NCBI RefSeq assembly: GCF_001294335.1
Contig: NZ_LGKG01000207.1
Location: forward strand, 186,001-250,000
DNA length: 64,000 nucleotides
DNA from: Streptomyces chattanoogensis
Lineage (GTDB): Bacteria > Actinomycetota > Actinomycetes > Streptomycetales > Streptomycetaceae
Reading direction: 5' to 3'
Shown: piece after piece, positions 8,211 through 16,359 of the stretch
How the letters are laid out: every line of letters starts with the position of its first letter
Numbering within the stretch: the stretch's first letter is position 1
Made by a program: the position numbers and the translations under genes
Notes under the pieces: generated by a model
The model's database searches: none
What the model was told of the DNA's origin: nothing
The model's input: only the letters and a program-made list of their open reading frames with translations

Positions 8211-9656
8211 TCAGGCCACGGGGGCCGGGTAGGTCGGGTACTCCACGCCCGAGACGTGCTGGACGACGCGGATGACCTGGCAGGAGTAGCCGAACTCGTT
8301 GTCGTACCAGAGGTAGAGGATCGCGTTGTCGCCGTCGACCTTGGTGGCGCCGGCGTCGACGATCGAGGAGTGGCGCGAGCCCACGAAGTCCATGGAGACC
8401 GCGTCGGGGGCGGTGGTGAAGTCGATCTGGCGCTTGAGCGGCGAGTTCAGCGAGACGTCGCGGAGGTGGTCGAGGACCTCCTCGCGGGTGGTCTCGCGGC
8501 CCAGGCGCAGGCTGAGGATGGCGATCGAGACGTCCGGCACGGGGACGCGGATCGAGCTTCCGGTGATCGGCGCCTTGAGGTCGGGCAGCGCCTTGGCGAC
8601 GGCGGAGGCGGCACCGGTCTCGGTGATGACCATGTTGAGCGGCGCCGAGCGGCCGCGGCGGTCGGCCTTGTGGTAGTTGTCCAGCAGGTTCTGGTCGTTG
8701 GTGAACGAGTGGACGGTCTCCACGTGGCCCCGCACGACGCCGTACTCGTCCGCCATCGCCTTCAGCGGCGGCACGATCGCGTTCGTGGTGCAGGAGGCGC
8801 AGGACAGGATCTGCTCTTCCGGCTTGATCGTGTCGTGGTTGACGCCGTGCACGATGTTCGGGACGTCGCCCTTGCCCGGGGCGGTCAGGACGACCTTGTC
8901 GATGCCGGGGCGCAGGTGCTTCGAGAGGCCCTCGCGGTCGCGCCACTTGCCGGTGTTGTCGATGAGGATGGCGTCCTCGATGCCGTACGCCGTGTAGTCG
9001 ACCTCCGACGGGTCGTTGGCGTAGATCACCTTGATCTCGTTGCCGTTGGCGACGATCATGCTGTTCGCCTCGTCAACGGTGATCGTGCCCTGGAACTGGC
9101 CGTGGATGGAGTCGCGGCGCAGCAGCGAGGCGCGCTTGACCAGGTCCGCCTCACCGCCACCGCGGACGACGATGGCGCGCAGCCGCAGGCCGTTGCCGGA
9201 GCCGGACTTCTCGATGAGCAGACGGGCGACGAGGCGGCCGATGCGGCCGAAGCCGTAGAGGACGACGTCGCGCCCCTTGCGGCACTCGATCTTGTTGGCC
9301 CCCGTGGCACCGGCGACGGCCTCGGCGGTGAACTCCGCCACCGAGAGTCCGCGGTCGTCGGTCTTGTGCGTCGCGGCCAGCATGCCGATGTCGATCTGGG
9401 ACGGACCGAGATCGAGCATGGTGAGGGCCTGCAGGAATGGCAGCGTCTCGGTGACCGAGAGCTCCTCACCAGCGATCTGCCGGGCGAATCGGTGGGTCTT
9501 GAGGATGCTGACCACCGACTTGTTCACCAAGGAGCGGCTGTGCAGCAGGACGGTGACGTCCCGCTCGCGGTGCAGCTTCCCGATGATCGGGATCATCGAC
9601 TCCGCGATCTCCTCGCGGTTCTTCCAGTTGGTGAACGAGTCGTCGTTGACAGTCAC
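8211..9656 (-). CDS. gap: Glyceraldehyde-3-phosphate dehydrogenase, long (481-residue) form
   Basis: Catalyses the reversible oxidation and phosphorylation of glyceraldehyde-3-phosphate to 1,3-bisphosphoglycerate with NAD(P). The NAD fold VVLYGFGRIGRLVARLL begins near residue 130, and the active-site segment SCASCTTNAIVPP has the catalytic cysteine at residue 289. The C-terminal WYDNEFGYSCQV motif is intact. The protein is about 140 residues longer than the classical enzyme because of an N-terminal helical extension (residues 1-125). This architecture is a known second GAPDH type in actinobacteria and some proteobacteria, whose physiological direction is less certain than that of the glycolytic enzyme. 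It is monocistronic, with its own terminator. Confidence 0.93.
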   Translation of the reverse strand: MTVNDDSFTNWKNREEIAESMIPIIGKLHRERDVTVLLHSRSLVNKSVVSILKTHRFARQIAGEELSVTETLPFLQALTMLDLGPSQIDIGMLAATHKTDDRGLSVAEFTAEAVAGATGANKIECRKGRDVVLYGFGRIGRLVARLLIEKSGSGNGLRLRAIVVRGGGEADLVKRASLLRRDSIHGQFQGTITVDEANSMIVANGNEIKVIYANDPSEVDYTAYGIEDAILIDNTGKWRDREGLSKHLRPGIDKVVLTAPGKGDVPNIVHGVNHDTIKPEEQILSCASCTTNAIVPPLKAMADEYGVVRGHVETVHSFTNDQNLLDNYHKADRRGRSAPLNMVITETGAASAVAKALPDLKAPITGSSIRVPVPDVSIAILSLRLGRETTREEVLDHLRDVSLNSPLKRQIDFTTAPDAVSMDFVGSRHSSIVDAGATKVDGDNAILYLWYDNEFGYSCQVIRVVQHVSGVEYPTYPAPVA

Positions 9657-10089
9657 AGGATTATCTTTCGAGCTAGGCGGTGCTCATATGCTAGCTCCCC
9701 GCCATTTTGATCATTCAAGCGGTGCCGGGTGAGCGGGACGCCGTGGTCGGGCCGCATGGCCGCGCCGGGGCGGGGAATAGCCACGACGCGGGGCGAGGAC
9801 GTCAGGCTTTGTTGGCATTCTGCCCGGTTTGCCGTCTGCGCGATCCTCGCGGCCTCGGCGCGGATGTGATCTGCGTCAACCGGCTCGACGGCGATCCGGT
9901 GAGTGGGCGCGCAGGCGAGCGGGGGTGCGGGGATCATGGCACCCACGGCCTGGCGGGGTATCGGAGGATGCCTCCGACTGGCGCGCCGCGCCGTGTGCGC
10001 CCACCGCCCGTCCAGCCGCTCCTCAGCCGCCCAAGAGCCGTAGCCCGGCGCCGAATTGGATTGTCAGTGGTCGGCTCTAGGGTTCTCGT
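9657..10089. other. Divergent intergenic region between gap and the LRR gene
   Basis: 433 bases. The gap-proximal 60 bases are AT-rich for this genome and contain TTGAAT (9719-9714, minus strand), a reasonable -35 element, with TAGCAT as a weak -10 19 bases on. The remainder is GC-rich. A short minus-strand frame over 9653-9946 has no homology I recognise and poor codon bias, so I do not call it. Nothing else is seen. Confidence 0.4.
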
Positions 10090-10992
10090 ATGGAAGCCAC
10101 GGCTTTGGAAGAGCTACTGCGAGAACATCCCGACGACGTCGACGCCTGGTGGGCCTACGGCGACTCGCTGCGGGAACGGGGCGACGCCCGGGGCAAGTTG
10201 ATCGAGCTGGAACGGCGCCGGGCGTACGCCGTGGACGCTGCCGAGGGCAAGGAGCTGGCGGACGAGATCGCGCTGCTGGTGGCGGAGCACCAGGAGAGCT
10301 GGGACGCGGAGTTGCCGCCCGAGGTGACCGTCGAGGCGCGCCGGCACGGATTTGCCACCAAGGTCGCCGTCGAATGGTCCGACGAGGCACCCGCGCTGAT
10401 AGAGGAGGCCCTGCGGGGCCGCTTTGTGACCGCGTTGCGGATCAGGCCGGGCGATGACCCGGAAGGCGAGGAGTGGGGCCACGAGGAGGAGCATTACGAC
10501 GAGAACGGGCCGCTCACCCCGCCGCCCATCGAGGCCGACGCCCTCGCCACCCTCCGCCTCGGCCGGATCGTCGCACTCGACCTCTCGTACTTCCGCATCG
10601 GCGACCCCGGTGCCGAGGCCCTCTCGGCCGCGGCCTCGGGCGGGCGGATAGCGACGCTCGACCTGCGGTACTGCGCGATAGGCGACGCCGGCCTGGCGGC
10701 CCTCGCCGCGTCCCCGAACTTCGCCGCGGTCCGGCGCCTGCGCCTTCAGTGCAACGCGGTGACCGGCGAGGGCGCGCGCTCACTGGGCGGTTTCCGCCAC
10801 CTCACCGAGCTTGACCTCCGGTACAACCCCATCGGCGAGGACGGGGCGGACGCCCTGCTGGCGGCGCCGTTCGTCGGCTCGCTCACCCGCCTTCTGCTGT
10901 ACCGCGACGACGTCTCCGCAGCAGGCGTGAAGAAACTGGCGTCTGCCCCTCAGCTTCCGACCGCCCTGCGCAGCTACTGGAGGAGCGTGTGA
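10090..10992 (+). CDS. TIGR02996-domain / leucine-rich-repeat protein
   Basis: 300 residues. The N-terminus (LEELLREHPDDVDAWWAYGDSLRERGDARGKLIELER, broken here only by my reading) matches the TIGR02996 repeat-companion domain: a short helical unit ending in a GDxRGELIxLE-like motif, known mainly from myxobacteria and planctomycetes next to repeat domains. From about residue 150 there are ribonuclease-inhibitor-like leucine-rich repeats (ALDLSYFRIGDPGAEAL, TLDLRYCAIGDAGLAAL, ELDLRYNPIGEDGADALL), about 4-5 units. No signal peptide, so it is probably a cytoplasmic interaction module. Its TGA overlaps the GTG of the oxygenase-like gene (GTGA), so the two are translationally coupled and likely act together. 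Confidence 0.75.
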   Translation: MEATALEELLREHPDDVDAWWAYGDSLRERGDARGKLIELERRRAYAVDAAEGKELADEIALLVAEHQESWDAELPPEVTVEARRHGFATKVAVEWSDEAPALIEEALRGRFVTALRIRPGDDPEGEEWGHEEEHYDENGPLTPPPIEADALATLRLGRIVALDLSYFRIGDPGAEALSAAASGGRIATLDLRYCAIGDAGLAALAASPNFAAVRRLRLQCNAVTGEGARSLGGFRHLTELDLRYNPIGEDGADALLAAPFVGSLTRLLLYRDDVSAAGVKKLASAPQLPTALRSYWRSV

Positions 10993-12992
10993 GCATCGAA
11001 CTCCGCGACCGATTCTTTGCCTTGTCCGGCGGTCAGGGCACTGATGACGAGGTCGCCCGCTACCGCGCCGAGGTCGATGCGACCGACACCGAGCCCGCGG
11101 CGACGCTCGACGGGCTGGGGATCTCCTGGCACCCCACCGCGCGCCACAAGGCGGTGCGCTTCCTCGAGGCCGGGCGCATCGACGCGGACGTGCGCAAGCT
11201 GTTCGCCCGGCCCAGCGAGGGCGCGCCGCATCTGGCCGCCGTCTTCGTCGATCCCCGCGAGCTGTCGTTCCGTACGTTCGAGAACATCGTGCCGCTGGAC
11301 CGTCTGTTCGCGGACGTCCCTCTGGAGCTCGGGCTCACCGAGCCCGTGGAGCTCGCGAAGGATGCGTACGCGTCGTCGCTGCGCCTGCCGGATGCCGCCC
11401 GCGCGGGGCTGGCACGCCTCGACTCGCTGAACCTCTATGTCCCGCCGCTCAACGCCTCCTCGCGCGGCGGCGAGCGTTTCATCTTCCACTCGGCGCTGCT
11501 CGCCGAGGCGCTCACCAAGGCGGTGGCGGCGGCGATGCCGGAGGCGATGCTCGACGGCTTCTCGCATGTGAACCCGGTGTTCCGCTGCAATCGCTTCGAA
11601 CCCGGCGACGGCAATTTCCACCACCACCGCGACACCCCGTACTACGACGCGGCCCGCGGCCACGTCTCCCGCTACACGGTCCTGCTCTACCTCACCGGCG
11701 GCTCGGCCGAGCCCGCTGCCCTGGACCTCACCGGAGGGCCGTCGGTCGCCGAGATCGAGCCCTTCACCTGCGTGGTCTTCGATCAGCGGTACGAGCACGA
11801 GGGCGCGCCCTACCGTGACGGCCGCAAGGTCTTCCTGCGCACCGAACTCGTCTTCAGCGAGCCCGAGGTCACCCATGATCCCGGGATCGGCGCGCTGTTC
11901 AGCAAGGCCTGTTACTGGACCGGTGAGAGCGTCTTCGCTCCCGAACTGGCCCGCCACGCCGACGCGTACTACAACCAGGTCGCCGCGGCACATTGGAGCG
12001 GCCTGCCTTCCGGTACCGACCGCACTCCCGGTACCGGCCGTGAGCCCTTCATCCACAAGCAGTTCCGCGGGGTGCATTTCGTCGCGAACGGCTACGACTT
12101 CTGGTTTCCCAAGAGCGACACGCTCTCCCTCACCGAGTGCGCCGCGATCACCCTGCTCGACTACTTCAACTGCAAGCTCGGCGACACCGCGTTCCGCGAT
12201 CTGTGCGACACGCAGACCCTCGAGGCCGAGGGCGCGGACGGTGCATGGATTCCTGCCTTCCTCGACGACGCCAAGCGCGGCGGGTCGGCGGTCTCGCCGT
12301 TCGACAAGTCCGCTCTCTTCCCCGATCCGGAGGAGGCGGATGATGTGTGCTGTCCGTTCCACGGCATAGGCAGATTCGACCCCAGGCGCCACGACGAGAT
12401 CATCGATCTCTACGAGCGCGCGCAGACCTTCGCGAAGGCGCACCTCATGCCTGCGCCGATCCTGCTGCTCGGGGAGGATGTGGTCCTCGACCCGGAGAAG
12501 TTCGTGATCCGGGGCAACCAGATCCACGTACTCGGCGATCAGCCGCTCACACCCGTGAACTTCGCCGCCTGCTGGAACTACGGCGGGATGCCGGAGAACT
12601 ACCTCGACGTCGCGGCCACCGTCGGCGCGGCGCACTTCCTCGTCCCGCCGATCGTCTTCACCGAGACGGACGACTGCTACCACCTGCAGTTCGACTTCTT
12701 CCGCAACACCTGGATGGTGAAGCACCAGCAGTCGGCCATGCCCGTCCCCATGATCCGCGACATCGCCGAGGCCGACCCCGACGAACTCGACGCGGACGAG
12801 GCCTTCCCGTGGATGGACGCCGTCGATCCCTCGCTGGTCATCGACGGCGACGGCGAGCGCGCGGCAGCCCCCTGGTGGGCCGAAGGCGCTCCGCCGGTCG
12901 ACGAGCTTTACGACCACCACGCCGAGCGCTACTACAACGAGGAAGAGGAAGAGGAAGAGGAAGAGGAGAACGACGGGGAAGAGGACGACTAG
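10989..12992 (+). CDS. 2OG-Fe(II) oxygenase (prolyl-4-hydroxylase-like) protein with poly-Glu tail
   Basis: 667 residues, coupled to the LRR gene by a 4-base overlap. Residues 195-295 carry the double-stranded beta-helix dioxygenase motif: H213-x-D215 within FHHHRDTPYYD, distal H270 in RYEHEGAPY, and K280 ten residues later (GRKVFLRTEL), the spacing seen in prolyl-4-hydroxylases for iron and 2-oxoglutarate binding. The long regions before and after (1-190 and 300-630) are not recognised; they contain several Cys (for example DVCCPFHG) and FNxKLGD-like segments. The last 25 residues are almost wholly Glu/Asp, encoded by a GAAGAG repeat (12946-12974). The substrate is unknown; the partner LRR protein or something it binds is a guess. 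Confidence 0.65.
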   Translation: MSIELRDRFFALSGGQGTDDEVARYRAEVDATDTEPAATLDGLGISWHPTARHKAVRFLEAGRIDADVRKLFARPSEGAPHLAAVFVDPRELSFRTFENIVPLDRLFADVPLELGLTEPVELAKDAYASSLRLPDAARAGLARLDSLNLYVPPLNASSRGGERFIFHSALLAEALTKAVAAAMPEAMLDGFSHVNPVFRCNRFEPGDGNFHHHRDTPYYDAARGHVSRYTVLLYLTGGSAEPAALDLTGGPSVAEIEPFTCVVFDQRYEHEGAPYRDGRKVFLRTELVFSEPEVTHDPGIGALFSKACYWTGESVFAPELARHADAYYNQVAAAHWSGLPSGTDRTPGTGREPFIHKQFRGVHFVANGYDFWFPKSDTLSLTECAAITLLDYFNCKLGDTAFRDLCDTQTLEAEGADGAWIPAFLDDAKRGGSAVSPFDKSALFPDPEEADDVCCPFHGIGRFDPRRHDEIIDLYERAQTFAKAHLMPAPILLLGEDVVLDPEKFVIRGNQIHVLGDQPLTPVNFAACWNYGGMPENYLDVAATVGAAHFLVPPIVFTETDDCYHLQFDFFRNTWMVKHQQSAMPVPMIRDIAEADPDELDADEAFPWMDAVDPSLVIDGDGERAAAPWWAEGAPPVDELYDHHAERYYNEEEEEEEEEENDGEEDD

Positions 12993-13026
12993 GACGAGAA
13001 GTAGCAGGGCGAGGCGTCGGGATCAC

Positions 13027-13080
13027 CCGGCCGGTTCCTGCGGTGGCGGGTTGTCACCTGCGCCGCAGGAGCGCGGCCGG
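13027..13080. terminator. Imperfect hairpin between convergent genes
   Basis: CCTGCGG (13037-13043) pairs with CCGCAGG (13063-13069), extended outward by CGGCCGG on both sides with small bulges. It sits between the ends of the convergent oxygenase-like and FGE-like genes and could terminate both. Confidence 0.45.
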
Positions 13081-13110
13081 AGCGCCAAGGACCGGCCGCT
13101 CGGCGAAGCA

Positions 13111-13818
13111 TCAGCATCCGACGGAACGCGCGATACGGAACCCCACATCGTCGATCCGGAAGGTCGGATGGCTGCGTCGCCGCACCGAGGCCCGGCAGCT
13201 CCAGGGCTCGTCGAACCAGCCACCGCCACGGAGCACCCGATACGTGCCGTAGACCTCGGCGTCGTAGACGTCCCAGCACCACTCCCAGGCATTGCCCAAC
13301 ATGTCGTACAGCCCCCATGCGTTGGGCTCCTTGCCGCCCACGTCGTGGATCCGCTCGTCCGAGTTGGCGCGATGCCAGGCGATCTCGTCGAGCCGCCCGT
13401 AGCGCGCACCGGGCGTACCGGCACGGCATGCGTGCTCCCATTCGGCCTCGGTCGGAAGCCGGTAGCCATCGGCCGAGGCGTCCCACTCGATACCCTCCAC
13501 GCCCTCCACGCCCTCGCTCTCAGCCGGGAGACGATAGACGGGCGCCAACCCTTCGCGTTCGGACAGGGAGTTGCAGAACCGGACCGCGTCCCACCACGAG
13601 ACGCCCTCGACAGGCAGCCGGTCGCCGTGCGCGGTGCTCGGCCGCCGGCCGGTGACCTGTGCGTACCGCGCCTGGGTGAGCGGGAACGCCGCGAGCCGGT
13701 AGGGCGCGAGCTCCACCGACCAGCTGCGCTGCGTCCGCCGGTCGGACAGCGTCACCCGTCCCGGAGGAATAGTGATCATCTCGTGCGTCTCGCGGCCTGC
13801 GGTGGCGTCCATAAACAC
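13111..13818 (-). CDS. Formylglycine-generating-enzyme (SUMF1/EgtB-type) fold protein
   Basis: 235 residues. The FGE-sulfatase fold is clear: IPPGRVTLSD opening, FPLTQARYAQVTG, PVEGVSWWDAVRFCNSLS, YRLPTEAEWEHACRAG, DMLGNAWEWCWD, RVLRGGGWFD and the C-terminal VGFRIARS. True FGEs oxidise a sulfatase Cys with a copper-binding cysteine pair in the segment after RGGSW. Here that segment is WFDEPWSCRASVRRR, with only one of the two cysteines, so classical FGE activity is doubtful. No sulfatase gene is nearby. The GTG at 13818 (GTG TTT ATG) or the ATG at 13812 is the start. It faces the LRR/oxygenase pair; functional association is possible. A 9-base repeat (about 13494) encodes VEGVEG. Confidence 0.75.
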   Translation of the reverse strand: MFMDATAGRETHEMITIPPGRVTLSDRRTQRSWSVELAPYRLAAFPLTQARYAQVTGRRPSTAHGDRLPVEGVSWWDAVRFCNSLSEREGLAPVYRLPAESEGVEGVEGIEWDASADGYRLPTEAEWEHACRAGTPGARYGRLDEIAWHRANSDERIHDVGGKEPNAWGLYDMLGNAWEWCWDVYDAEVYGTYRVLRGGGWFDEPWSCRASVRRRSHPTFRIDDVGFRIARSVGC

Positions 13819-14192
13819 ACAATCCTACCAATCGGTAGCTCCGGCGGAGGCAGCGGCTCCGGCGCCGCCGCATCGGCACCTCCGCCTACGTAAAGTCTTT
13901 GCCAATTAGCTCTACCTGCCGTTATGTTCGAGGCGCTGTCCGCATATCGGGCATCGACCGTCGAGAATCAGCCACACCTGCGAATGACAGGTAAATACGC
14001 GCCTCAACTATCGAGTTCGACGGGGCGCACCCGCAAGGCCCTTAGTCGGTGCCGAAGTTGGCGTTACCAGTCCGTAAACATCCCGTGATCGACAATCGCG
14101 CCTTATCGCTTGAAGATGTCGTTCGACCCGTACCGTCCCCACCCCAGCCGCAACGGCTGGCGCGGTGCGATCTAGAGGAGAGACATCGAGAC
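13819..14192. other. Divergent region upstream of the oligopeptide ABC operon
   Basis: 374 bases between the FGE-like gene (leftward) and the first permease (rightward). It contains an inverted repeat CTACC-N4-GGTAG (13825-13838) just upstream of the FGE-like start, which could be an operator, and a candidate rightward promoter (13899-13927). The rest would be a long 5' leader of the ABC operon. No riboswitch or RNA gene is recognised. Confidence 0.45.
13899..13927 (+). promoter_or_regulatory. Candidate promoter of the oligopeptide ABC operon
   Basis: TTGCCA (13899-13904), a 17-base spacer and TTATGT (13922-13927) in an AT-richer stretch, about 265 bases before the first permease start. It is a moderate match to the vegetative consensus. 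Confidence 0.35.
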
Positions 14193-15173
14193 ATGGGCCG
14201 GTATCTGCTGCGCCGATTGGCGAATTATCTGGTCCTGGTGGTCGTCGCGGCGGCACTGACCTACTTTCTCGCGGGGCTCAGCCTCAACCCCCGCGCCAAG
14301 TTCGAGGGGCGCAACCCACCGCTGCCCGCGTCGTCCATCACCAAGACGCTCGACGAGTACAACATGAACCCGGACACCCCGATCCTGTCCCGGTTCGGGC
14401 ACTGGGCCGAGGACGTCGTCCACGGTGACCTCGGCAAGACCATCGAAGGCGACGACGTCAACGACGACTTCGGCCGGCGGGTGGGCGTCTCCACCCGGCT
14501 GTTGCTGCTCGCCACCATCGTCGGCTCCCTCGGCGGTATCGCCGTCGGCGCGTACGGCGCCATCCGCCAGTACCGGCTCTTCGACCGGTTCAGCACCCTG
14601 GCCTCGTTCTTCGTGCTGGCCATGCCGGTGTTCGTGATCGGCGTCGCGCTGAAGATCGGCGCCACCGCACTGAACGACGGCTCGCAGACCATCAAGGTGC
14701 TCGGCGAATACGACCCGCAGTACGCGGGGCAGTGGAACTTCGACGCCCTCGTCAACCGCGCCCAGCACATGCTGCTCCCGGCGCTCACCCTGATCATCAT
14801 GCAGGTCGCGCTCTACAGCCGTTACCAGCGCTCCACCATGCTCGACGTCCTCGGGAGCGACTTCCTGCGCACCGCCCGCGCCAAAGGGCTACGCCGACGC
14901 AAGGCACTGGTCAAACACGGTCTGCGGACCGCGATCCTGCCCGTCGTGCCGCTGCTGGTCTACAACATCGTGCTGCTCTTCACCGGCGCGACCTTCACCG
15001 AGAAGACCTTCGGCTGGCACGGCATGGGCGAGCTGCTGGTCGACTCGATCCAGAAACAGGACGTCAACTCCGTAGCCACGGTCGGGCTGTTCACCGCCGT
15101 ACTGGTGCTGATCGCCGGCCTGCTGTCCGACCTGCTGTACGCGGCGCTCGATCCGCGCGTACGGGTCCGCTGA
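14193..15173 (+). CDS. Oligopeptide/dipeptide ABC transporter permease (DppB/OppB type)
   Basis: 326 residues from the ATG at 14193, chosen because AGAGGAGAGAC precedes it and the protein then starts with the family-typical MGRYLLRRLANYLVLV; a longer frame upstream lacks a ribosome site. About six membrane segments. The cytoplasmic EAA-type loop DFLRTARAKGLRRRKALVKHGLRTAI, here split by reading, contains the conserved DYVRTARAKG-like sequence that contacts the ATPase. It is the first gene of a four-gene importer operon for peptides or similar solutes. A longer periplasmic loop after helix 1 (residues 30-100) is normal for this family. Confidence 0.93.
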   Translation: MGRYLLRRLANYLVLVVVAAALTYFLAGLSLNPRAKFEGRNPPLPASSITKTLDEYNMNPDTPILSRFGHWAEDVVHGDLGKTIEGDDVNDDFGRRVGVSTRLLLLATIVGSLGGIAVGAYGAIRQYRLFDRFSTLASFFVLAMPVFVIGVALKIGATALNDGSQTIKVLGEYDPQYAGQWNFDALVNRAQHMLLPALTLIIMQVALYSRYQRSTMLDVLGSDFLRTARAKGLRRRKALVKHGLRTAILPVVPLLVYNIVLLFTGATFTEKTFGWHGMGELLVDSIQKQDVNSVATVGLFTAVLVLIAGLLSDLLYAALDPRVRVR

Positions 15174-15224
15174 CCCGACCCCGCAGACCGAACCCCACCC
15201 CACCGCCCCTCAGGAGAGCGCGCG

Positions 15225-16271
15225 ATGAGCGTCCAGCTTCCCCCTGCCACCGAACCTGCCCCCGGCCCCATTCCGCCCGGGGAGGCCGATGGCCGCACCG
15301 CCAAGGCCCGTACGTCACGACTGCGGCTGACCGTCCGCCGCTTCGCCCGGAACCGACTGGCCCTGTTCGGCCTGTTCCTCCTGGTGCTGCTGTTCCTCGG
15401 CGCGTACGGCGGCCCCTTCCTCACCAAGTGGGACTACCAGCAGCACGACTTCCTGAACTTCCTCTCCAGCCCCTCCGGCGACCACTGGTGGGGCACCACC
15501 CAGGGCGGCGTCGACCTCTTCGCGCTCACCATGCGCGGTCTGCAGAAGTCGCTGATCATCGGCCTGCTGGTCGGCGTCCTGTCCACCTTCCTGTCCGCCA
15601 CCGTCGGCGCCTTCGCCGCATACTTCGGCGGCTGGACCGACCGGGTGCTGATGTGGATCGTGGACCTGCTGCTGGTGATGCCCTCGTTCCTGATCGTCGC
15701 CGTGCTGTCGCCCTCGTTCCGCGGCTCCACCTGGCTGGTCTTCGTGGTCCTGCTGGGCGCCTTCAGCTGGATGATCACCGGCCGCGTCGTACGGTCCATG
15801 ACCTTCACGCTCAAGGACCGCGAGTTCGTCAAGGCCGCCAAGTACATGGGCGTCCCCGCGCCGGTCATCATCTTCCGGCACATCCTGCCCAGCATGGCCT
15901 CGATGCTGATCATCGACACCGTCATCCAGGTCGGAGCGGCGGTCATCGGCGAAAGCAGCCTCTCGTACTTCGGGTTCGGTGTGCAGGCACCCGATGTCTC
16001 CCTCGGTACGGTCATCGCCGACAACACCACCAACGCCTCCACCTACCCGTGGCTGTTCTTCTTCCCGGCCGGCTGTCTGGTGCTCATCGGCCTGTCCATC
16101 TCCTTCGTCGGCGACGGGCTGCGGGATGCCCTCGACCCCAACGCAGCGGGTGCGAAGGCGCGTTCACACCGTAAGAAGAGCGGCAAGAAGCAGCAGCCGA
16201 AGCGGGCGCCGTCGGCCACCGCCGCGGCCGTTCCGGCGCAGACCCCGGACGCTCAGGAAACCGCCTCATGA
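15225..16271 (+). CDS. Oligopeptide/dipeptide ABC transporter permease (DppC/OppC type)
   Basis: 348 residues; CAGGAGAG precedes the ATG. The N-terminal cytoplasmic segment leads into FARNRLALFGLFLLVLL (helix 1), followed by the conserved HWWGTTQGGVDLFA segment (the HxxGTDxxGRDxxSR region of DppC proteins, here with GG in place of GR). The EAA loop is REFVKAAKYMGVPAPVIIFRHILP. The C-terminal 45 residues are Lys/Ala-rich and form no membrane helix. It pairs with the upstream permease to form the membrane channel. Confidence 0.93.
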   Translation: MSVQLPPATEPAPGPIPPGEADGRTAKARTSRLRLTVRRFARNRLALFGLFLLVLLFLGAYGGPFLTKWDYQQHDFLNFLSSPSGDHWWGTTQGGVDLFALTMRGLQKSLIIGLLVGVLSTFLSATVGAFAAYFGGWTDRVLMWIVDLLLVMPSFLIVAVLSPSFRGSTWLVFVVLLGAFSWMITGRVVRSMTFTLKDREFVKAAKYMGVPAPVIIFRHILPSMASMLIIDTVIQVGAAVIGESSLSYFGFGVQAPDVSLGTVIADNTTNASTYPWLFFFPAGCLVLIGLSISFVGDGLRDALDPNAAGAKARSHRKKSGKKQQPKRAPSATAAAVPAQTPDAQETAS

Positions 16272-16359
16272 ACCGCGGCCCCGTCCCTCGCGCTGCCCAC
16301 CCCCAGCACCACCACCCCGCGCACCCCACGTACTGCGCGCCCCAGGAAGGACCCCGACG

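Noticed and set aside
9653..9946. 97-codon minus-strand frame upstream of gap
   Set aside because: Weak codon bias, overlaps the gap start and promoter region, no family recognised.
13819..14192. Riboswitch upstream of the oligopeptide ABC operon
   Set aside because: The leader is long, but I could not assign any known riboswitch core or a convincing multi-helix fold.
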